64,000 nucleotides of DNA from Blattamonas nauphoetae (taxonomy: Eukaryota > Preaxostyla > Oxymonadida). Within the stretch, counting starts at the first letter, position 1. Each line of letters opens with the position of its first letter. The position numbers and the translations under genes were made by a program. The notes under the pieces are model-generated. The model was not told the origin of the DNA and ran no database searches. It saw only the letters and a program-made list of their open reading frames with translations. Below are positions 49,131-59,158 of this stretch, piece by piece. The DNA lies in NCBI GenBank assembly GCA_033064195.1, contig JARBJD010000084.1, forward strand, positions 1 to 64,000, given 5' to 3'.

Positions 49131-51600
49131 CGATCCTTCGGACACTTTTTTGCCAATTTTCGTTTTTAACGTTAGATCTTCTAAATTCTTCGCATTCGTG
49201 TCCAAGCGACGCTTTTTTGAGATTTTCTGTTTTCCCACTTCAATAGTTCTCTTTTTTTGCGCACACCTTTGATTCACCACATTTTCACCTCACTTTCAAT
49301 CACCGTCTTTTTTGCATGCATTTTCACATATCATCCTCCCTTTCTCACGTTCTGAGGAGGGAGTTGTTGAATTTTTTAACACTTTTGTTCACCAGTTTTT
49401 CTATAAAGTTAATTTTACGTGTTTTTCCTCATAACTTGTCTTCACGTTTGTCTTAACAAAAACCCATTTCAACACATTTCATCACTCATCTCGGTTGTTC
49501 CATTTCACATATTATCCGTTCATAAGACACTCTCATTTACCTCATTTCACAACCCTTTTTTCCGTCGTTCACACCTCACGCGCACATCATTATGTCTTCA
49601 TTGTTTTTGACTTTTTTGCTTAATTTGACAAAAAGAGATTGAAACAAGGTACAATGAAGTGAGCAAGTACAATAGTGAATGGTGAAGTGGATGAAGTGAG
49701 AATTGAGGTACACCAATGTGTTTTATGAACGCGTTCATCGAAATTTCGCATAAAAAGAGCAAACAAAAGTGAATGAAGTGAGAATCAAGCGATAAAGTGA
49801 AGTGAGGGACGAAAGAAACGAGAAGATCAAAACCAACGAGATCCTGGTTCAGAAATGAGTTTTATGATCGCGTGAATCGAAATTTCACAAACAAAGAGCA
49901 AACAAAAGTGAATGAAGTGGCAATCAAACAATAAAGTGAAGTGAGGGACGAAAGAAACGAGGAGAGTAAAAAACGACGAGATCAAGGTTACAAAATGATT
50001 TTTATGCGCGAACGAAACCAATGTAGTCTAATCCATGTGAACTGAGTTTAGAAAAACATACTTGTGAATCTTAAAACATAATTGGAGAATTGATATTGAG
50101 CGGGCACTGTGGATTGTTTCTATTGTGTTCATAATTGAATTTTAGAATTAGATAAATAAAAAACAAGAGAATACCAGTTTGGTTCCAGTTGTGAGACATC
50201 CTTTGCGACCATAAACAGCAACGCTTCACTCGATTGGATGGTCACTCTTCAGTCCACTTTATCTGGTACACAAATTGATTTTAAGAAAGAATGAATGTGG
50301 AAACAGAGGATACCAGTTTCAATCCTTCAGTGACACATTCTTTCGAAGTCTAAAACACCATACTGTACCTCAGATGTGAGGATCATTGACATCGAGTTAA
50401 CTATGGGTTTTAAAAAGTGAACGAATAATAAAACGTGATCATACCGGTTTCACTTCGGTAATGCCACATTCTGTGAACGATAAACCGCGATCGTGTACCC
50501 AATTCGAAGGGGTCTTTTGTGATCGATTGTATCTGGTACAACAATGGTTTTTATCAAAGAATTCAGTGAAAAAGTGAACAAACCGGTTAATCTCGACTTG
50601 GATCCACCTTCGTTAGAACATAAAACATTGTACTGTACCTGAATGAAGAAGACTGAAAAAGAGCCAAATTGAGTCCAAGAGAAGGTTTTATGAAAAGAGA
50701 AGAGTCGAAATGAGAAAGTCAAAAGAGGGAGAACATGAATTCAAGGTCAATAGAAAGTAAAACAAAGCGGCGTACCTTCTGAATCAAAATCGACGATCGA
50801 TCGAGAAATGTCGAGCACCAAAAAGTTGATCATAAATTTTAGAACTCATGTTCAACTTTAATTTTTGAAAAAAGTGAGAGACAATGAAGAGATAATGAGA
50901 ATGAAGTGACAATGAAAAGACTAGAGTGAAGTGGAGAGAGAAAAAGAGAAGACAAAAAGTGAAGTGCGAATGTCGGTACAAGAATGAGTCTTATGAAAAG
51001 ATAATTCAAGAAAGAGAACAAACAAGTTTTAATTCTTCGGTGAAGGTCACTTTCGAGAAGTAAGACATCATAGTGCGTCGGCGTTGAGATGATCGTGTGT
51101 TGTGAGGTCAGAAATGAAATTTAAAAAGAGATGAAAGAAAGAGAAGAACATACAAGTTATTTTTCAGTCGTGAAACATCCATTTGAGAGATAAGAAGCGA
51201 TGGTGCACCTGATTGTTGAGGTCGAGTTTGGTCCGATCAGATCGAGTACAAGAATAAGTTTTAGGAAATAATGAATTCAAAAATGGAGCAAACCTGTTCA
51301 AAACAAGTCGGAAACGAAATTCCAGAAGATAAAACGAAGTAGTGTACCTGAACGAGAGAGACAGAAAAAAGTGAAGGATCGAGAACGAGAAAGTTATGGT
51401 GAAAAAGAAGAGAGAACAAATGTGAAAGTAGAAAGCGTAACACACCTAAATCAAACGGTAAAGAGCAGTCAGGAACGAGAAGAAAGGATCGAGTCCTATT
51501 GAAGGACTTTCTCTGATCAAATAAGACTGATCGAACCCATCGATGTCAGAATTGAAGCCTCGGAAGATCACCAACGATAAAATCACGAATGAAAATTTAT
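49131..51600. repeat. Degenerate tandem repeats in the non-coding end of Polinton B
   Basis: A unit of about 128 bp occurs twice at about 49742-49995 (GAGCAAACAAAAGTGAATGA ... AAGTGAAGTGAGGGACGAAA). From about 50155 to 51450 a looser unit recurs about every 130-150 bp. Each carries a TTTTA(T/A) start, GAACAAACCGGTTT-like anchor (50174, 50313, 50444, 50583, 51023, 51153, 51293) and a closing TGTACCTGAATG-like phrase. No gene is supported in the whole stretch. Element A lacks it. Confidence 0.65.
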
Positions 51601-51625
51601 TTTTGAATTTTTTAATTTGTATTAA

Positions 51626-51838
51626 ATGAATCCAACTGCGATGTACAAGGAAAGACGTCGAGTATGTTCAGAACAAGCATTAATTGAATCAATGAAAGAA
51701 GAGAACTGTTCGCTAGTCTCTGAGTATGTCAGAAATACTGTGCCGGTGACGTATGTTCATGAGAGAATCAAGAATTTTAATTTCAATGAAAGAGCAAATA
51801 ACAATGAATCGACAAAAATACAATTCACAAATGATTGA
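51626..51838 (+). CDS. Short ORF with ENCxLVSEY repeat domain, Polinton B (70 aa)
   Basis: Near-identical to the element A ORF at 9770-9982, with the same upstream motif (TTTTTTAATTTGTATTAAATG) and the same overlap with the fibre gene. Conservation in both copies supports expression. Function unknown. Confidence 0.5.
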   Translation: MNPTAMYKERRRVCSEQALIESMKEENCSLVSEYVRNTVPVTYVHERIKNFNFNERANNNESTKIQFTND

Positions 51839-52676
51839 GAAAATGATTGATCATAATCTCTCAACAACCAACGAGAATTCATCAGTGATAGACACACTTC
51901 AGAAGACAACAGAAGCACATAAGACAGCGATATCATCAATCCAAAAAGTAGTCAGCACAAATGGATCGATCACGACACCAGAAATTGGAGGATTGATCAA
52001 TGTGAATGGAGCGAAGTGGAATATCTCAGAAGGATCACTTCCGAAGTATCCTGGAACATATCCGGCATCAACATTTTCTTCTGGAATTTCAATCTCACAA
52101 TCGATTGCAGAAACATCAGGAATTCAGTTCAATGGTGATGGAATTATCATGTGGTCTCCCTGTGACAAACCAGCATTGTACTATTACGATGAGGACACGG
52201 GTTCAGGAGTGTTTTCAATATCTACAACAGGAAGTTTTTCTCAGCTATCAGACAGAAGAGTGAAAAGAAATATTGAACCGTACCCCGATGTTCTTGAACA
52301 ACTGAATAAAGTGGAAATTGTTCGCTACCAATTCAACACATTCGACTCGAAGATCAACAAAGTCACAAGACAAATAGAGAACGAGACTGATGAAGAACAC
52401 TTGAAGAACTGCAAAGAGAAATGTGAATGCTTGAAGAAGGAAAGTGAGAAGAAGCACATTGGTGTGATTGCACAGCAGATCCAAGAAATATTCCCTGAAG
52501 TCGTGAATGATTCCAATCCAGATTGTCTTCAAGTTGATTATGCAGAACTCTCTTGCTTCTGTGTGAAAGCCATTCAGGAACTGAGTAGCATTGTCGGACA
52601 GCAACAGACACTCATCAATGAACTCATTCAAAAATATAATTCACTGATCGAAACAATGACTAGTATTCCAACATGA
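51753..52676 (+). CDS. Fibre-like protein with S74 chaperone domain, Polinton B
   Basis: This is the homologue of 8944-9855. The N-terminal stalk has helix and Gly-rich strands (GSITTPEIGGLINVNGAKWN). The S74 domain starts at SDRRVKRNI, continues through KVEIVRYQFNTFDSK and HIGVIAQQIQEIFPEVVNDS, and ends in a coiled coil. The S74 family is best known from phage tail spikes and a few eukaryotic proteins, where it drives trimer folding and self-cleaves. Differences from A are few and spread evenly. The gene lies opposite to the capsid genes and converges on the 136-residue gene. Confidence 0.75.
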   Translation: MFMRESRILISMKEQITMNRQKYNSQMIEKMIDHNLSTTNENSSVIDTLQKTTEAHKTAISSIQKVVSTNGSITTPEIGGLINVNGAKWNISEGSLPKYPGTYPASTFSSGISISQSIAETSGIQFNGDGIIMWSPCDKPALYYYDEDTGSGVFSISTTGSFSQLSDRRVKRNIEPYPDVLEQLNKVEIVRYQFNTFDSKINKVTRQIENETDEEHLKNCKEKCECLKKESEKKHIGVIAQQIQEIFPEVVNDSNPDCLQVDYAELSCFCVKAIQELSSIVGQQQTLINELIQKYNSLIETMTSIPT

Positions 52677-53070
52677 GATCAACCAGAAATTCATAATACT
52701 CCTTGATTATTTTTCCATTGATTGTCTCTGTTGTTTCCATCTCGATTGATTCACCAGAACTGTCTTTGAACCAGATCTTCACAATTGATTGTCGAGTAGT
52801 TAATTCCCACTTCTTTCGCTTCGCAATCTGTTCGTTGCAGAAAGCAACATATGAATCATTGTGTGCATCAGTTTGAATCCAATCACCATGGATTGTAATG
52901 TGCTGAGGAATATCTTTTGAAATGACTGTTGTTGAATCGTCAATGTCCTCCCTCACATGAATGAGTTTGCAGTCAAGGAAGTGAACATATTTTTGATTTC
53001 TGGAATTAGTAAAATCAGGAGGGAGTTGAACAGTGTGAGAATTCCGAATTGAGAAATAACGTTTCACCAT
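52660..53070 (-). CDS. Small beta-rich virion-type protein (136 aa), Polinton B
   Basis: Homologue of 8512-8922, with the same start (MVKRYFSIRNSHTVQLPPDF) and end (YYEFLVDLMLEY). The 3' end overlaps the convergent fibre gene by 17 bp, whereas in A the two genes are separated by about 20 bp. The loop at residues 45-55 is the main difference. Likely minor capsid component, by context. Confidence 0.6.
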   Translation of the reverse strand: MVKRYFSIRNSHTVQLPPDFTNSRNQKYVHFLDCKLIHVREDIDDSTTVISKDIPQHITIHGDWIQTDAHNDSYVAFCNEQIAKRKKWELTTRQSIVKIWFKDSSGESIEMETTETINGKIIKEYYEFLVDLMLEY

Positions 53071-53144
53071 TTGTGATTTCTACAAAAATAAAATATCATA
53101 TTTGATTTAGTAAAATGACTTCGTCATTCTAGAAATGCTTTGCA

Positions 53145-54833
53145 TTAATATCCTCTCTTCACTTCTTCATATGCTTCTTGGAGACGACGATCAATAACGT
53201 ATCGCACTCGCGGCTGTCCATTCTCAATCCAGAACAACCAGTAAGTAGCCTGATGCAATGCCAAAATAGGTGGAGGAGGACCTTCTGGAGTTGATGTGAA
53301 ATATGGATCGAGTTCTCCCTGATTGATTGGTGATCCTCTGAAGACAATATTAACTGATTCTGCTGTCGAGATTCCTTCTTCTCCACCAGCAATTTCACTT
53401 CGATCTGTTGGAACCATGAATGTGAAACAAGTAGCATCTGTTACTGGTTTTGTTCTCTTGTAATTCCTTTCTCTTAAGTCAAACACTCGAGTTGAACAAA
53501 TTGAATTCTCAAACTCTTCTGTTGCGGAACATCCAATGAAATCACCATTCACCATCATCATTTGATAGAACTCTGGTGAGATCGTTGACATTGGGAAATT
53601 AGGGAAGTTGGATCCAAGCATTTCGAAGTGACCAACATAGTGAGGATTTCTGAAGACTGTACATTCGTTTGGTCTTTCAGGGAATAAGCACATCAGATTC
53701 ATGAGATTGTTGAGTTTGATACTGATGTTTGATCTCACTCCCATCGCTGTTGCTTTTGATTGAAATGATTGTGTGTCAATTCTTTCTGCTTTCAGGACAC
53801 ACAGAGTCTTCGAATATGTGTTGAAAAGGGATTGTTTTGTTGCATCAGTGATTTGATATCCGTAACAAATAGTTGAGACTTTATCAACTGATGAAGAAAG
53901 AACAGTGCAAGTGAATTCTTTGGTCTTAACCTCAATGACTGTATTGGCATTGTAAACAAAACTGTAATTGTCGCCAGCTTTCAGAACTGGATTTCCAATT
54001 TGTGTGAATTCCTGTGTTACTGGAGAAAAGTCCCCATCAGACATCAAGATCATGTTGGCTCGATCCGTAAGAGATGTTAAGTCTTTATCTAGATTCAATT
54101 CATGGGAACCTTCAGTAGTTTTTCGAATGATGGTTGAATGTTGAATTGGACAATACACGAGTGAATCAGTTGTCAAGTGAAATCTTAAACGTAAATTGCC
54201 AAAGATTGAATTGGGATATTGATCAAACGTACTCAATGGAAGCAGATTCACAAATGGAATAACCAAAGGAATTGTTTTAGTGAGCGTTTTTTTAGTTTCG
54301 TTGATGGGAACATAGTAGAATCCGCACACACTTGGATCCATTCTCTGAACATTTTCCCATAGGCTGTAGCAATGCTTCATGTTGTTTTTCTCTTCATGTG
54401 ACTTGAATGTGTGATACAGAAATGATTCGTGGATGTGATTATTCTGAAGTGTGTTGTCAATGATGTTTCCTTGACTGTCGACGAGTCTCATGTCTCGAAT
54501 TGCATCTGAGGATGATTTGTATCCGACGAATATTCCAGATTTTCCGACATAGTTTCCCGCTTCACCACTCGAATATGAATACGGAAAGGTGATCGTGAGA
54601 TCAATTCGCAAATGACTCTTCGAAAACTCAGTCACATCATGACCATCATAGCACAATGGAACTTCAATCTCATCTCCAATTCTGCATGGCATGGGAGGAT
54701 TTGTTGGATGCACTTCTTGGATGGAGTAGATGTGAGGTTCTGAATCCCACTGTTTTGGCAAGTATGATTGCACTTCAATTTGCTCAATTAATGTCGATGT
54801 TGGTTTTGATTGATTAGATCTGAAACTTCTCAT
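53145..54833 (-). CDS. Major capsid-type protein 2 (562 aa), Polinton B
   Basis: This is the uninterrupted copy of the gene that carries a MITE in element A. It starts MRSFRSNQSKPTSTLIEQIE. Conserved blocks are HIYSIQEVHPTNPPMPCRIG, GNLRLRFHLTTDSLVYCPIQ, NPHYVGHFEMLGSNFPNFPM and the C-terminal ILALHQATYWLFWIENG. Compared with A, the stretch after the CPIQ block and the region around residues 85-100 vary strongly while the flanks hardly change, which suits surface loops of a jelly-roll capsid protein. Paralogous to the next gene. The capsid role is inferred. Confidence 0.7.
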   Translation of the reverse strand: MRSFRSNQSKPTSTLIEQIEVQSYLPKQWDSEPHIYSIQEVHPTNPPMPCRIGDEIEVPLCYDGHDVTEFSKSHLRIDLTITFPYSYSSGEAGNYVGKSGIFVGYKSSSDAIRDMRLVDSQGNIIDNTLQNNHIHESFLYHTFKSHEEKNNMKHCYSLWENVQRMDPSVCGFYYVPINETKKTLTKTIPLVIPFVNLLPLSTFDQYPNSIFGNLRLRFHLTTDSLVYCPIQHSTIIRKTTEGSHELNLDKDLTSLTDRANMILMSDGDFSPVTQEFTQIGNPVLKAGDNYSFVYNANTVIEVKTKEFTCTVLSSSVDKVSTICYGYQITDATKQSLFNTYSKTLCVLKAERIDTQSFQSKATAMGVRSNISIKLNNLMNLMCLFPERPNECTVFRNPHYVGHFEMLGSNFPNFPMSTISPEFYQMMMVNGDFIGCSATEEFENSICSTRVFDLRERNYKRTKPVTDATCFTFMVPTDRSEIAGGEEGISTAESVNIVFRGSPINQGELDPYFTSTPEGPPPPILALHQATYWLFWIENGQPRVRYVIDRRLQEAYEEVKRGY

Positions 54834-54918
54834 TTATCGAAAAAATAAAAAATACAATATCAATAATTTCTTTTCCTGTTTTGTCTCGCCAGAGGCTTCG
54901 AACTCCCGATGAGAGTCT

Positions 54919-56781
54919 CTACATGATTCCCAAATCTTTGTGTAATGCTTTCAATGTGTGATTAGGATAGTACTCAACTTTTGGTTCGCCATTGCTGTAT
55001 CGTAAGACCCACCATGTGGTTGCAGTGGTTGCTAGAATCGGTGCTGGAGGATGAGTAAATGTTGTCATATCACCACCACTTTGACTTGGGTTGTATACAT
55101 TGTAGTACGTGTCAAGATTACCTTGATAGATTGGATGTGATCTCAATGTGACAGGAACATTCACACCTCTGGAACTGATCGAATCATTGCAGTTTGTTGG
55201 ACATCCACTTCTCTGAGTTGGGAAGCACAGAAGGAAGTCAGTATTGTCATGAACTGGACGAACTCTTGTCATGGTTTCATTGGGATATGTTTCATCACCA
55301 GTGAGTTTCTCTTCAACGAGTGAATCTGTCAGTGATCGCTCCAAGTCATCAGGAACAGCTAGGTACGAATCGAGATTGAGAGTCGATAATGCAAACTGAT
55401 AAAAGCGAGCTCCAATAGTGGTAGTTGGTTGTTCTGGATAATATCTGTTTTGTAAATTCACTTGGATGTTCTTCTGCATTGGATTGTGGAAGCAAGTGAC
55501 TTCATTGTCGTAGTGTCTGAAGAGAAGCATGATATCCTTGGCATTCACCACTACCATCTGTTGAGTACAATCAATTCCTGTTGCTGTTGGGGCCTTCTGA
55601 AATGGATAGAATGAGATCTTTTCTGCTGGAATTGTTCCAGGACGATTTGTGTACATCTGCTTCAGATTCTCTTTCGCACCATCTTTCATTTTGTATCCAG
55701 CACTCATGCAATACACATCATCAATCCGATAGTTTGTGACGTTCAATGAGATGTACTGATCCACGTATTCTGGTTCTGTTGTCACGACATTGGCTGTTGA
55801 ACAAACAATGTCTTTTGTAACTGTTGGTTGCTGAAATGATTGACCAATTTGTACATAGTTCTTTGTGCATGAGGTGACAAGATTATTCAGAAAATACGGA
55901 CGATGTTGAATACAATTGAGAATTGCTGCTTTAATAGTTGGTGCTGCTGCTGTTCCAGTTACGAGTGATGATAGTGTATCTTTCAAAGTGAGTTCAGGAT
56001 TAACTGGACAACAAACGAATGCATCTTCATTCATATGAACACTTAATTTCAAATGACCAAAGAGACATCTTGGATAGTCAGTCATTCCAGAGAATATCAG
56101 TAGATCTTCAAGATTAATCGACACACGAATTGGCACATCGATTGTGTCTTGAAACACTCCTGTTCCAGATGTTGATGTAAAGTCTGATAAAGGAATGTAG
56201 ACACCAGCAACAGATTCGTCATGATTCCAAGCATTCTGCCAAGGTGTGTGACAATGTTTTCGATTCTCCAATTGACTCTTTGGTTTTATCATGTTGTAGA
56301 TGTGAGACTCCATTGAGACATCATTGTTTGTTGTGCTAATGATTCTCTGATTGTTGTGAAGAACAGTTAGGTCACGAAAGATTGATGCAGAATGCTTGAG
56401 TCCAACAAAGATGAAGATTCTCTCATTCATGTACGATCCAACCTTACCAGCTGTAGTTTGCCAATTATTAAGTTTCAATGTTGCTGTCATTGTGAACGTA
56501 ATGAATGAATCATCAATTTGACAAATATCTTGATTACCAGTCAATGGAATGATTATCTCTTGTCCTGTGTAGAATCGTGCATTCTCTGATGGTTTCAATT
56601 CTTGAATAGAAGTACTGTGTGCCCCATCATTCAGAAGGTAATTGATGTGATGCTCAGACATGAGTTGCTGCTGTATTTGACCAATATCATCTCTGGTATA
56701 TTCTATCCTTCCTGTGGTATTTCCAGTCAATGATGATGCTCCAGTTCTTTTGTTTGTCAGATGTGTTATATGCGAATTCAT
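54919..56781 (-). CDS. Major capsid-type protein 1 (620 aa), Polinton B
   Basis: Homologue of 4310-6169, nearly identical over the full length. Blocks include NARFYTGQEIIIPLTGNQDI near the N-terminus, LKLSVHMNEDAFVCCPVNPE in the middle and ILATTATTWWVLRYSNGEPK near the C-terminus. Length suits the double jelly-roll major capsid protein of Polintons. The ATG follows the T-rich motif at 56788-56800 (complement). Confidence 0.7.
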   Translation of the reverse strand: MNSHITHLTNKRTGASSLTGNTTGRIEYTRDDIGQIQQQLMSEHHINYLLNDGAHSTSIQELKPSENARFYTGQEIIIPLTGNQDICQIDDSFITFTMTATLKLNNWQTTAGKVGSYMNERIFIFVGLKHSASIFRDLTVLHNNQRIISTTNNDVSMESHIYNMIKPKSQLENRKHCHTPWQNAWNHDESVAGVYIPLSDFTSTSGTGVFQDTIDVPIRVSINLEDLLIFSGMTDYPRCLFGHLKLSVHMNEDAFVCCPVNPELTLKDTLSSLVTGTAAAPTIKAAILNCIQHRPYFLNNLVTSCTKNYVQIGQSFQQPTVTKDIVCSTANVVTTEPEYVDQYISLNVTNYRIDDVYCMSAGYKMKDGAKENLKQMYTNRPGTIPAEKISFYPFQKAPTATGIDCTQQMVVVNAKDIMLLFRHYDNEVTCFHNPMQKNIQVNLQNRYYPEQPTTTIGARFYQFALSTLNLDSYLAVPDDLERSLTDSLVEEKLTGDETYPNETMTRVRPVHDNTDFLLCFPTQRSGCPTNCNDSISSRGVNVPVTLRSHPIYQGNLDTYYNVYNPSQSGGDMTTFTHPPAPILATTATTWWVLRYSNGEPKVEYYPNHTLKALHKDLGIM

Positions 56782-56787
56782 TTTATT

Positions 56788-56800
56788 AAAAATAAAAAAT
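56788..56800 (-). promoter_or_regulatory. T-rich promoter-like motif before capsid gene 1, Polinton B
   Basis: On the minus strand ATTTTTTATTTTT followed by AATAAA and the ATG at 56781. Same layout as in element A. Confidence 0.5.
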
Positions 56801-56822
56801 TACATTTATGCTTTAACTCTAG

Positions 56823-57128
56823 TTACTTTTTCTTTTTTGGTTTCTTCACTTTAACCTTCGGCTTCAGCTTTTCTTCTAGTCTCAGTATTTCTCCTCTGAG
56901 TTTGTTTGCAACTGCAGTGTTTCCTTCATTGATTGCTTGCTCATACTGTGCCATCTTTTCTGCATGGATTTGCTGATCCGATTTCACATCTGGTATCATC
57001 TCAACTCCTGTCTGTGCGACCTTTGAAATCAGTGGTCCAACGAAGGGAATGAGATTCAGAAATGGAGCTCCAACTCTGAGTATGTTTTTGCCAACTGCTG
57101 CTAATTTTGATAACCAACCTGGTGCCAT
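56823..57128 (-). CDS. Small MAPG-type virion protein with Lys-rich tail (101 aa), Polinton B
   Basis: Homologue of 3968-4267, starting MAPGWLSKLAAVGKNILRVG and ending in a lysine/proline tail (KPKVKVKKPKKKK) slightly longer than in A. Its start confirms the choice of ATG in A. Probable membrane-active or DNA-associated minor virion protein. Confidence 0.65.
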   Translation of the reverse strand: MAPGWLSKLAAVGKNILRVGAPFLNLIPFVGPLISKVAQTGVEMIPDVKSDQQIHAEKMAQYEQAINEGNTAVANKLRGEILRLEEKLKPKVKVKKPKKKK

Positions 57129-57166
57129 TTTAATAAAAATAAAAATATTTGAATACTAGTGAATGA

Positions 57167-57475
57167 TTATCCTTTGAATTGAATTTTGGAATTTGACGAG
57201 AGTGGCATATCATCATTGGAGTATCGTCCATTTCGTGGAGGTTCGTACTCGATCATCTGCGGTTTTTGTTGACGATTGATCGCTTTATTTTGTTGATAAA
57301 CGTCCATCATTCCTCCTAATCCATTGAGTATTCCACCTGCTGTTTGTCCAAATTTACTGTTCGTTTGAGAGAGCAATCCACCACCGACTTGAAGCAATGT
57401 TGGAGCTAGAGGTTTGATGAATTGAAAGAATTGCTTGCCGATATTTTTGAGTTTGTTGAAACTTCCTGGTGCCAT
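57167..57475 (-). CDS. Small hydrophobic virion-type protein (102 aa), Polinton B
   Basis: Homologue of 3622-3930 with very few differences. MAPGSFNKLKNIGKQFFQF start, Gly-rich hydrophobic patch, polar tail ending SNSKIQFKG. The T-rich motif lies just upstream (57482-57494 complement). Confidence 0.65.
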   Translation of the reverse strand: MAPGSFNKLKNIGKQFFQFIKPLAPTLLQVGGGLLSQTNSKFGQTAGGILNGLGGMMDVYQQNKAINRQQKPQMIEYEPPRNGRYSNDDMPLSSNSKIQFKG

Positions 57476-57481
57476 TTATAG

Positions 57482-57494
57482 AAAAATAAAAAAA
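57482..57494 (-). promoter_or_regulatory. T-rich promoter-like motif before gene at 57475
   Basis: Minus-strand TTTTTTTATTTTTC lies directly before TATAAATG. Part of the shared promoter set. Confidence 0.45.
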
Positions 57495-57511
57495 ACAATT
57501 CATTTATAATT

Positions 57512-58099
57512 TTAGCGAGGAATAGCTTTCGTCAGAGAAATGCCATAATTGAGAATTGTGTTGTATGCTTCATTGTAGGCAATGCTCATATCTTTTCCTC
57601 CAACAAGGATCTTGAAAATGGTTCGAAAGATTGGGAGTTTATTCAGACATAAACATTTGTCAGACAAATCATCCAGCTCGATCACCACATCATTGATCCC
57701 AGTGAGTGTCGCAATCAGAGCACATAAATCACTTTGGTTTGTAATCAGTTTCTTTGATGGTTCAATGAGATTATTCAAGAGTTTCTTTTCACAAGCGAAA
57801 GCATTCTTGTAGACGAGTAATAACTGATCTTTGAATGCTGAAATGTTTGAAGTGTATTCTCGAAGTGGAATAGAACGACTTTCGATTGGGGCTGATGGAT
57901 ACATCTCCAGTGGAGGAGGATCATACGTTCCTGGAACATTCTCGAGTTCAACATTTGCACTTTGCTCATGGCGATCTTCGAATTTTGATCTTCCAGAATT
58001 GGATCCTTTGTTATCGATGATGACATTGTTGGTGATTGATGTTGGTTCTGAAGAAGAACTTGTGTGTTTTGTAAATTGACAACTTAGAATTGGTTGCAT
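57512..58099 (-). CDS. Conserved Polinton protein, unknown function (195 aa), Polinton B
   Basis: Homologue of 2995-3585. The ATG at 58099 (MQPILSCQFTKHTSSSS) is preferred over an upstream GTG. Residues 30-75 differ greatly from A, including small length changes, while the region from PLREYTSNISAFKDQLLLVY on is almost unchanged. A flexible variable arm and a conserved helical core. Confidence 0.65.
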   Translation of the reverse strand: MQPILSCQFTKHTSSSSEPTSITNNVIIDNKGSNSGRSKFEDRHEQSANVELENVPGTYDPPPLEMYPSAPIESRSIPLREYTSNISAFKDQLLLVYKNAFACEKKLLNNLIEPSKKLITNQSDLCALIATLTGINDVVIELDDLSDKCLCLNKLPIFRTIFKILVGGKDMSIAYNEAYNTILNYGISLTKAIPR

Positions 58100-58107
58100 C
58101 ACTTTCT

Positions 58108-58122
58108 ATAAAAATAAAAAAT
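58108..58122 (-). promoter_or_regulatory. T-rich promoter-like motif before gene at 58099
   Basis: Minus-strand ATATTTTTTATTTTTATAG lies just before the gene, matching 2971-2984 in element A. Confidence 0.5.
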
Positions 58123-58157
58123 ATATATTAATGTTTTTAATCAGACATTTCTTTCTG

Positions 58158-59105
58158 TTACTGAACATATTGAGAGTAGGCAGGCATACGTCCTGTTTGA
58201 TATTGATCGATATCAGTATCATCTGTTCTTGTTGTATATGCTTTGCGTGTCAGAGTACTAATCTCTGATGCTATATTTGCATTATGTCTCCCAAGGAATG
58301 TTTTCAGATTTTCGGTATTTGTGATATATTCAAGAAATTGTGGATACACCTGCTCCTTGAAATCCTTTCTTTTCTTCATTCTCTGATGTCCTTCGTTGGT
58401 ACTGTCGAATCCTGAAAGATGTTCTTCTAGCCATCTGTCCCACATTTGTGATGCTACTTTCGATTGAATTGAATTGAACACCATATTGTCTATTACTCTT
58501 TTTCCAGTATCTGCTGGATTATCTCGACTGGCACGAGTTATTCCCAATGTGTTTGTCATGAAGTCACCAACAGCTTTCTTCATTATTGCATATGGTTGTT
58601 GTGATCTTTGTGCTTGCATATCTGCGTAGCTGATGTCTCGATAATTGGATGGTAAATCGTATGATCCATTCTTGAGGAAATTAGAGTGTGAAGCTTTGAT
58701 TTTCCTTCCGAATTGGCGACTAAATGCTGTATAGGATGTCTGTCTTCTCTTGTCTGGTGTTGGATTCATTGCGTAGTATGTCTCTTTGACTGGTCTACTG
58801 TTGTATGGAGCTAGCATGGCACCATTGACTGCAATCAAATCTTTCGTCTCGTTATCGTAGACCATCACATCTGGGATTTTTCCATGTTGTTCCATTAGAA
58901 CAGTCCAATTCTGTCCAGTTCTCTTAATGTACTCAAGCGCTGATGGATAACTACTGAGGGCATCGTTCCATCTGGTTTGAATATCATCGTCAGCATAGAT
59001 TCTTTTCAATGCTGCTTGACTTTGCTCAGCGTATCTCATTTTTGGTTTCTTCTCTCTTGTTTTTCTTTGTGGTTGGTTGTACACAATCTGTGGTATCATT
59101 GACAT
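58158..59105 (-). CDS. Conserved Polinton protein, unknown function (about 315 aa), Polinton B
   Basis: Homologue of 1989-2894. The ATG at 59105 gives MSMIPQIVYNQPQRKTREKK, aligned with the A start. The conserved block (APYNSRPVKETYYAMNPTPD) is kept. The last 90 residues differ strongly in sequence and length from A, pointing to a fast-evolving C-terminal domain. It shares a divergent promoter region with the ATPase gene at 59159. Confidence 0.7.
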   Translation of the reverse strand: MSMIPQIVYNQPQRKTREKKPKMRYAEQSQAALKRIYADDDIQTRWNDALSSYPSALEYIKRTGQNWTVLMEQHGKIPDVMVYDNETKDLIAVNGAMLAPYNSRPVKETYYAMNPTPDKRRQTSYTAFSRQFGRKIKASHSNFLKNGSYDLPSNYRDISYADMQAQRSQQPYAIMKKAVGDFMTNTLGITRASRDNPADTGKRVIDNMVFNSIQSKVASQMWDRWLEEHLSGFDSTNEGHQRMKKRKDFKEQVYPQFLEYITNTENLKTFLGRHNANIASEISTLTRKAYTTRTDDTDIDQYQTGRMPAYSQYVQ

Positions 59106-59158
59106 TTCATACAAAATAAAAAAACCAAAAGTATATTTTAATTAGAGTTAAATCACAA

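Noticed and set aside
49700-51460. A CRISPR-like repeat array.
   Set aside because: Units are 130-150 bp and diverged along their whole length; there are no short identical repeats with unique spacers and the context is eukaryotic.
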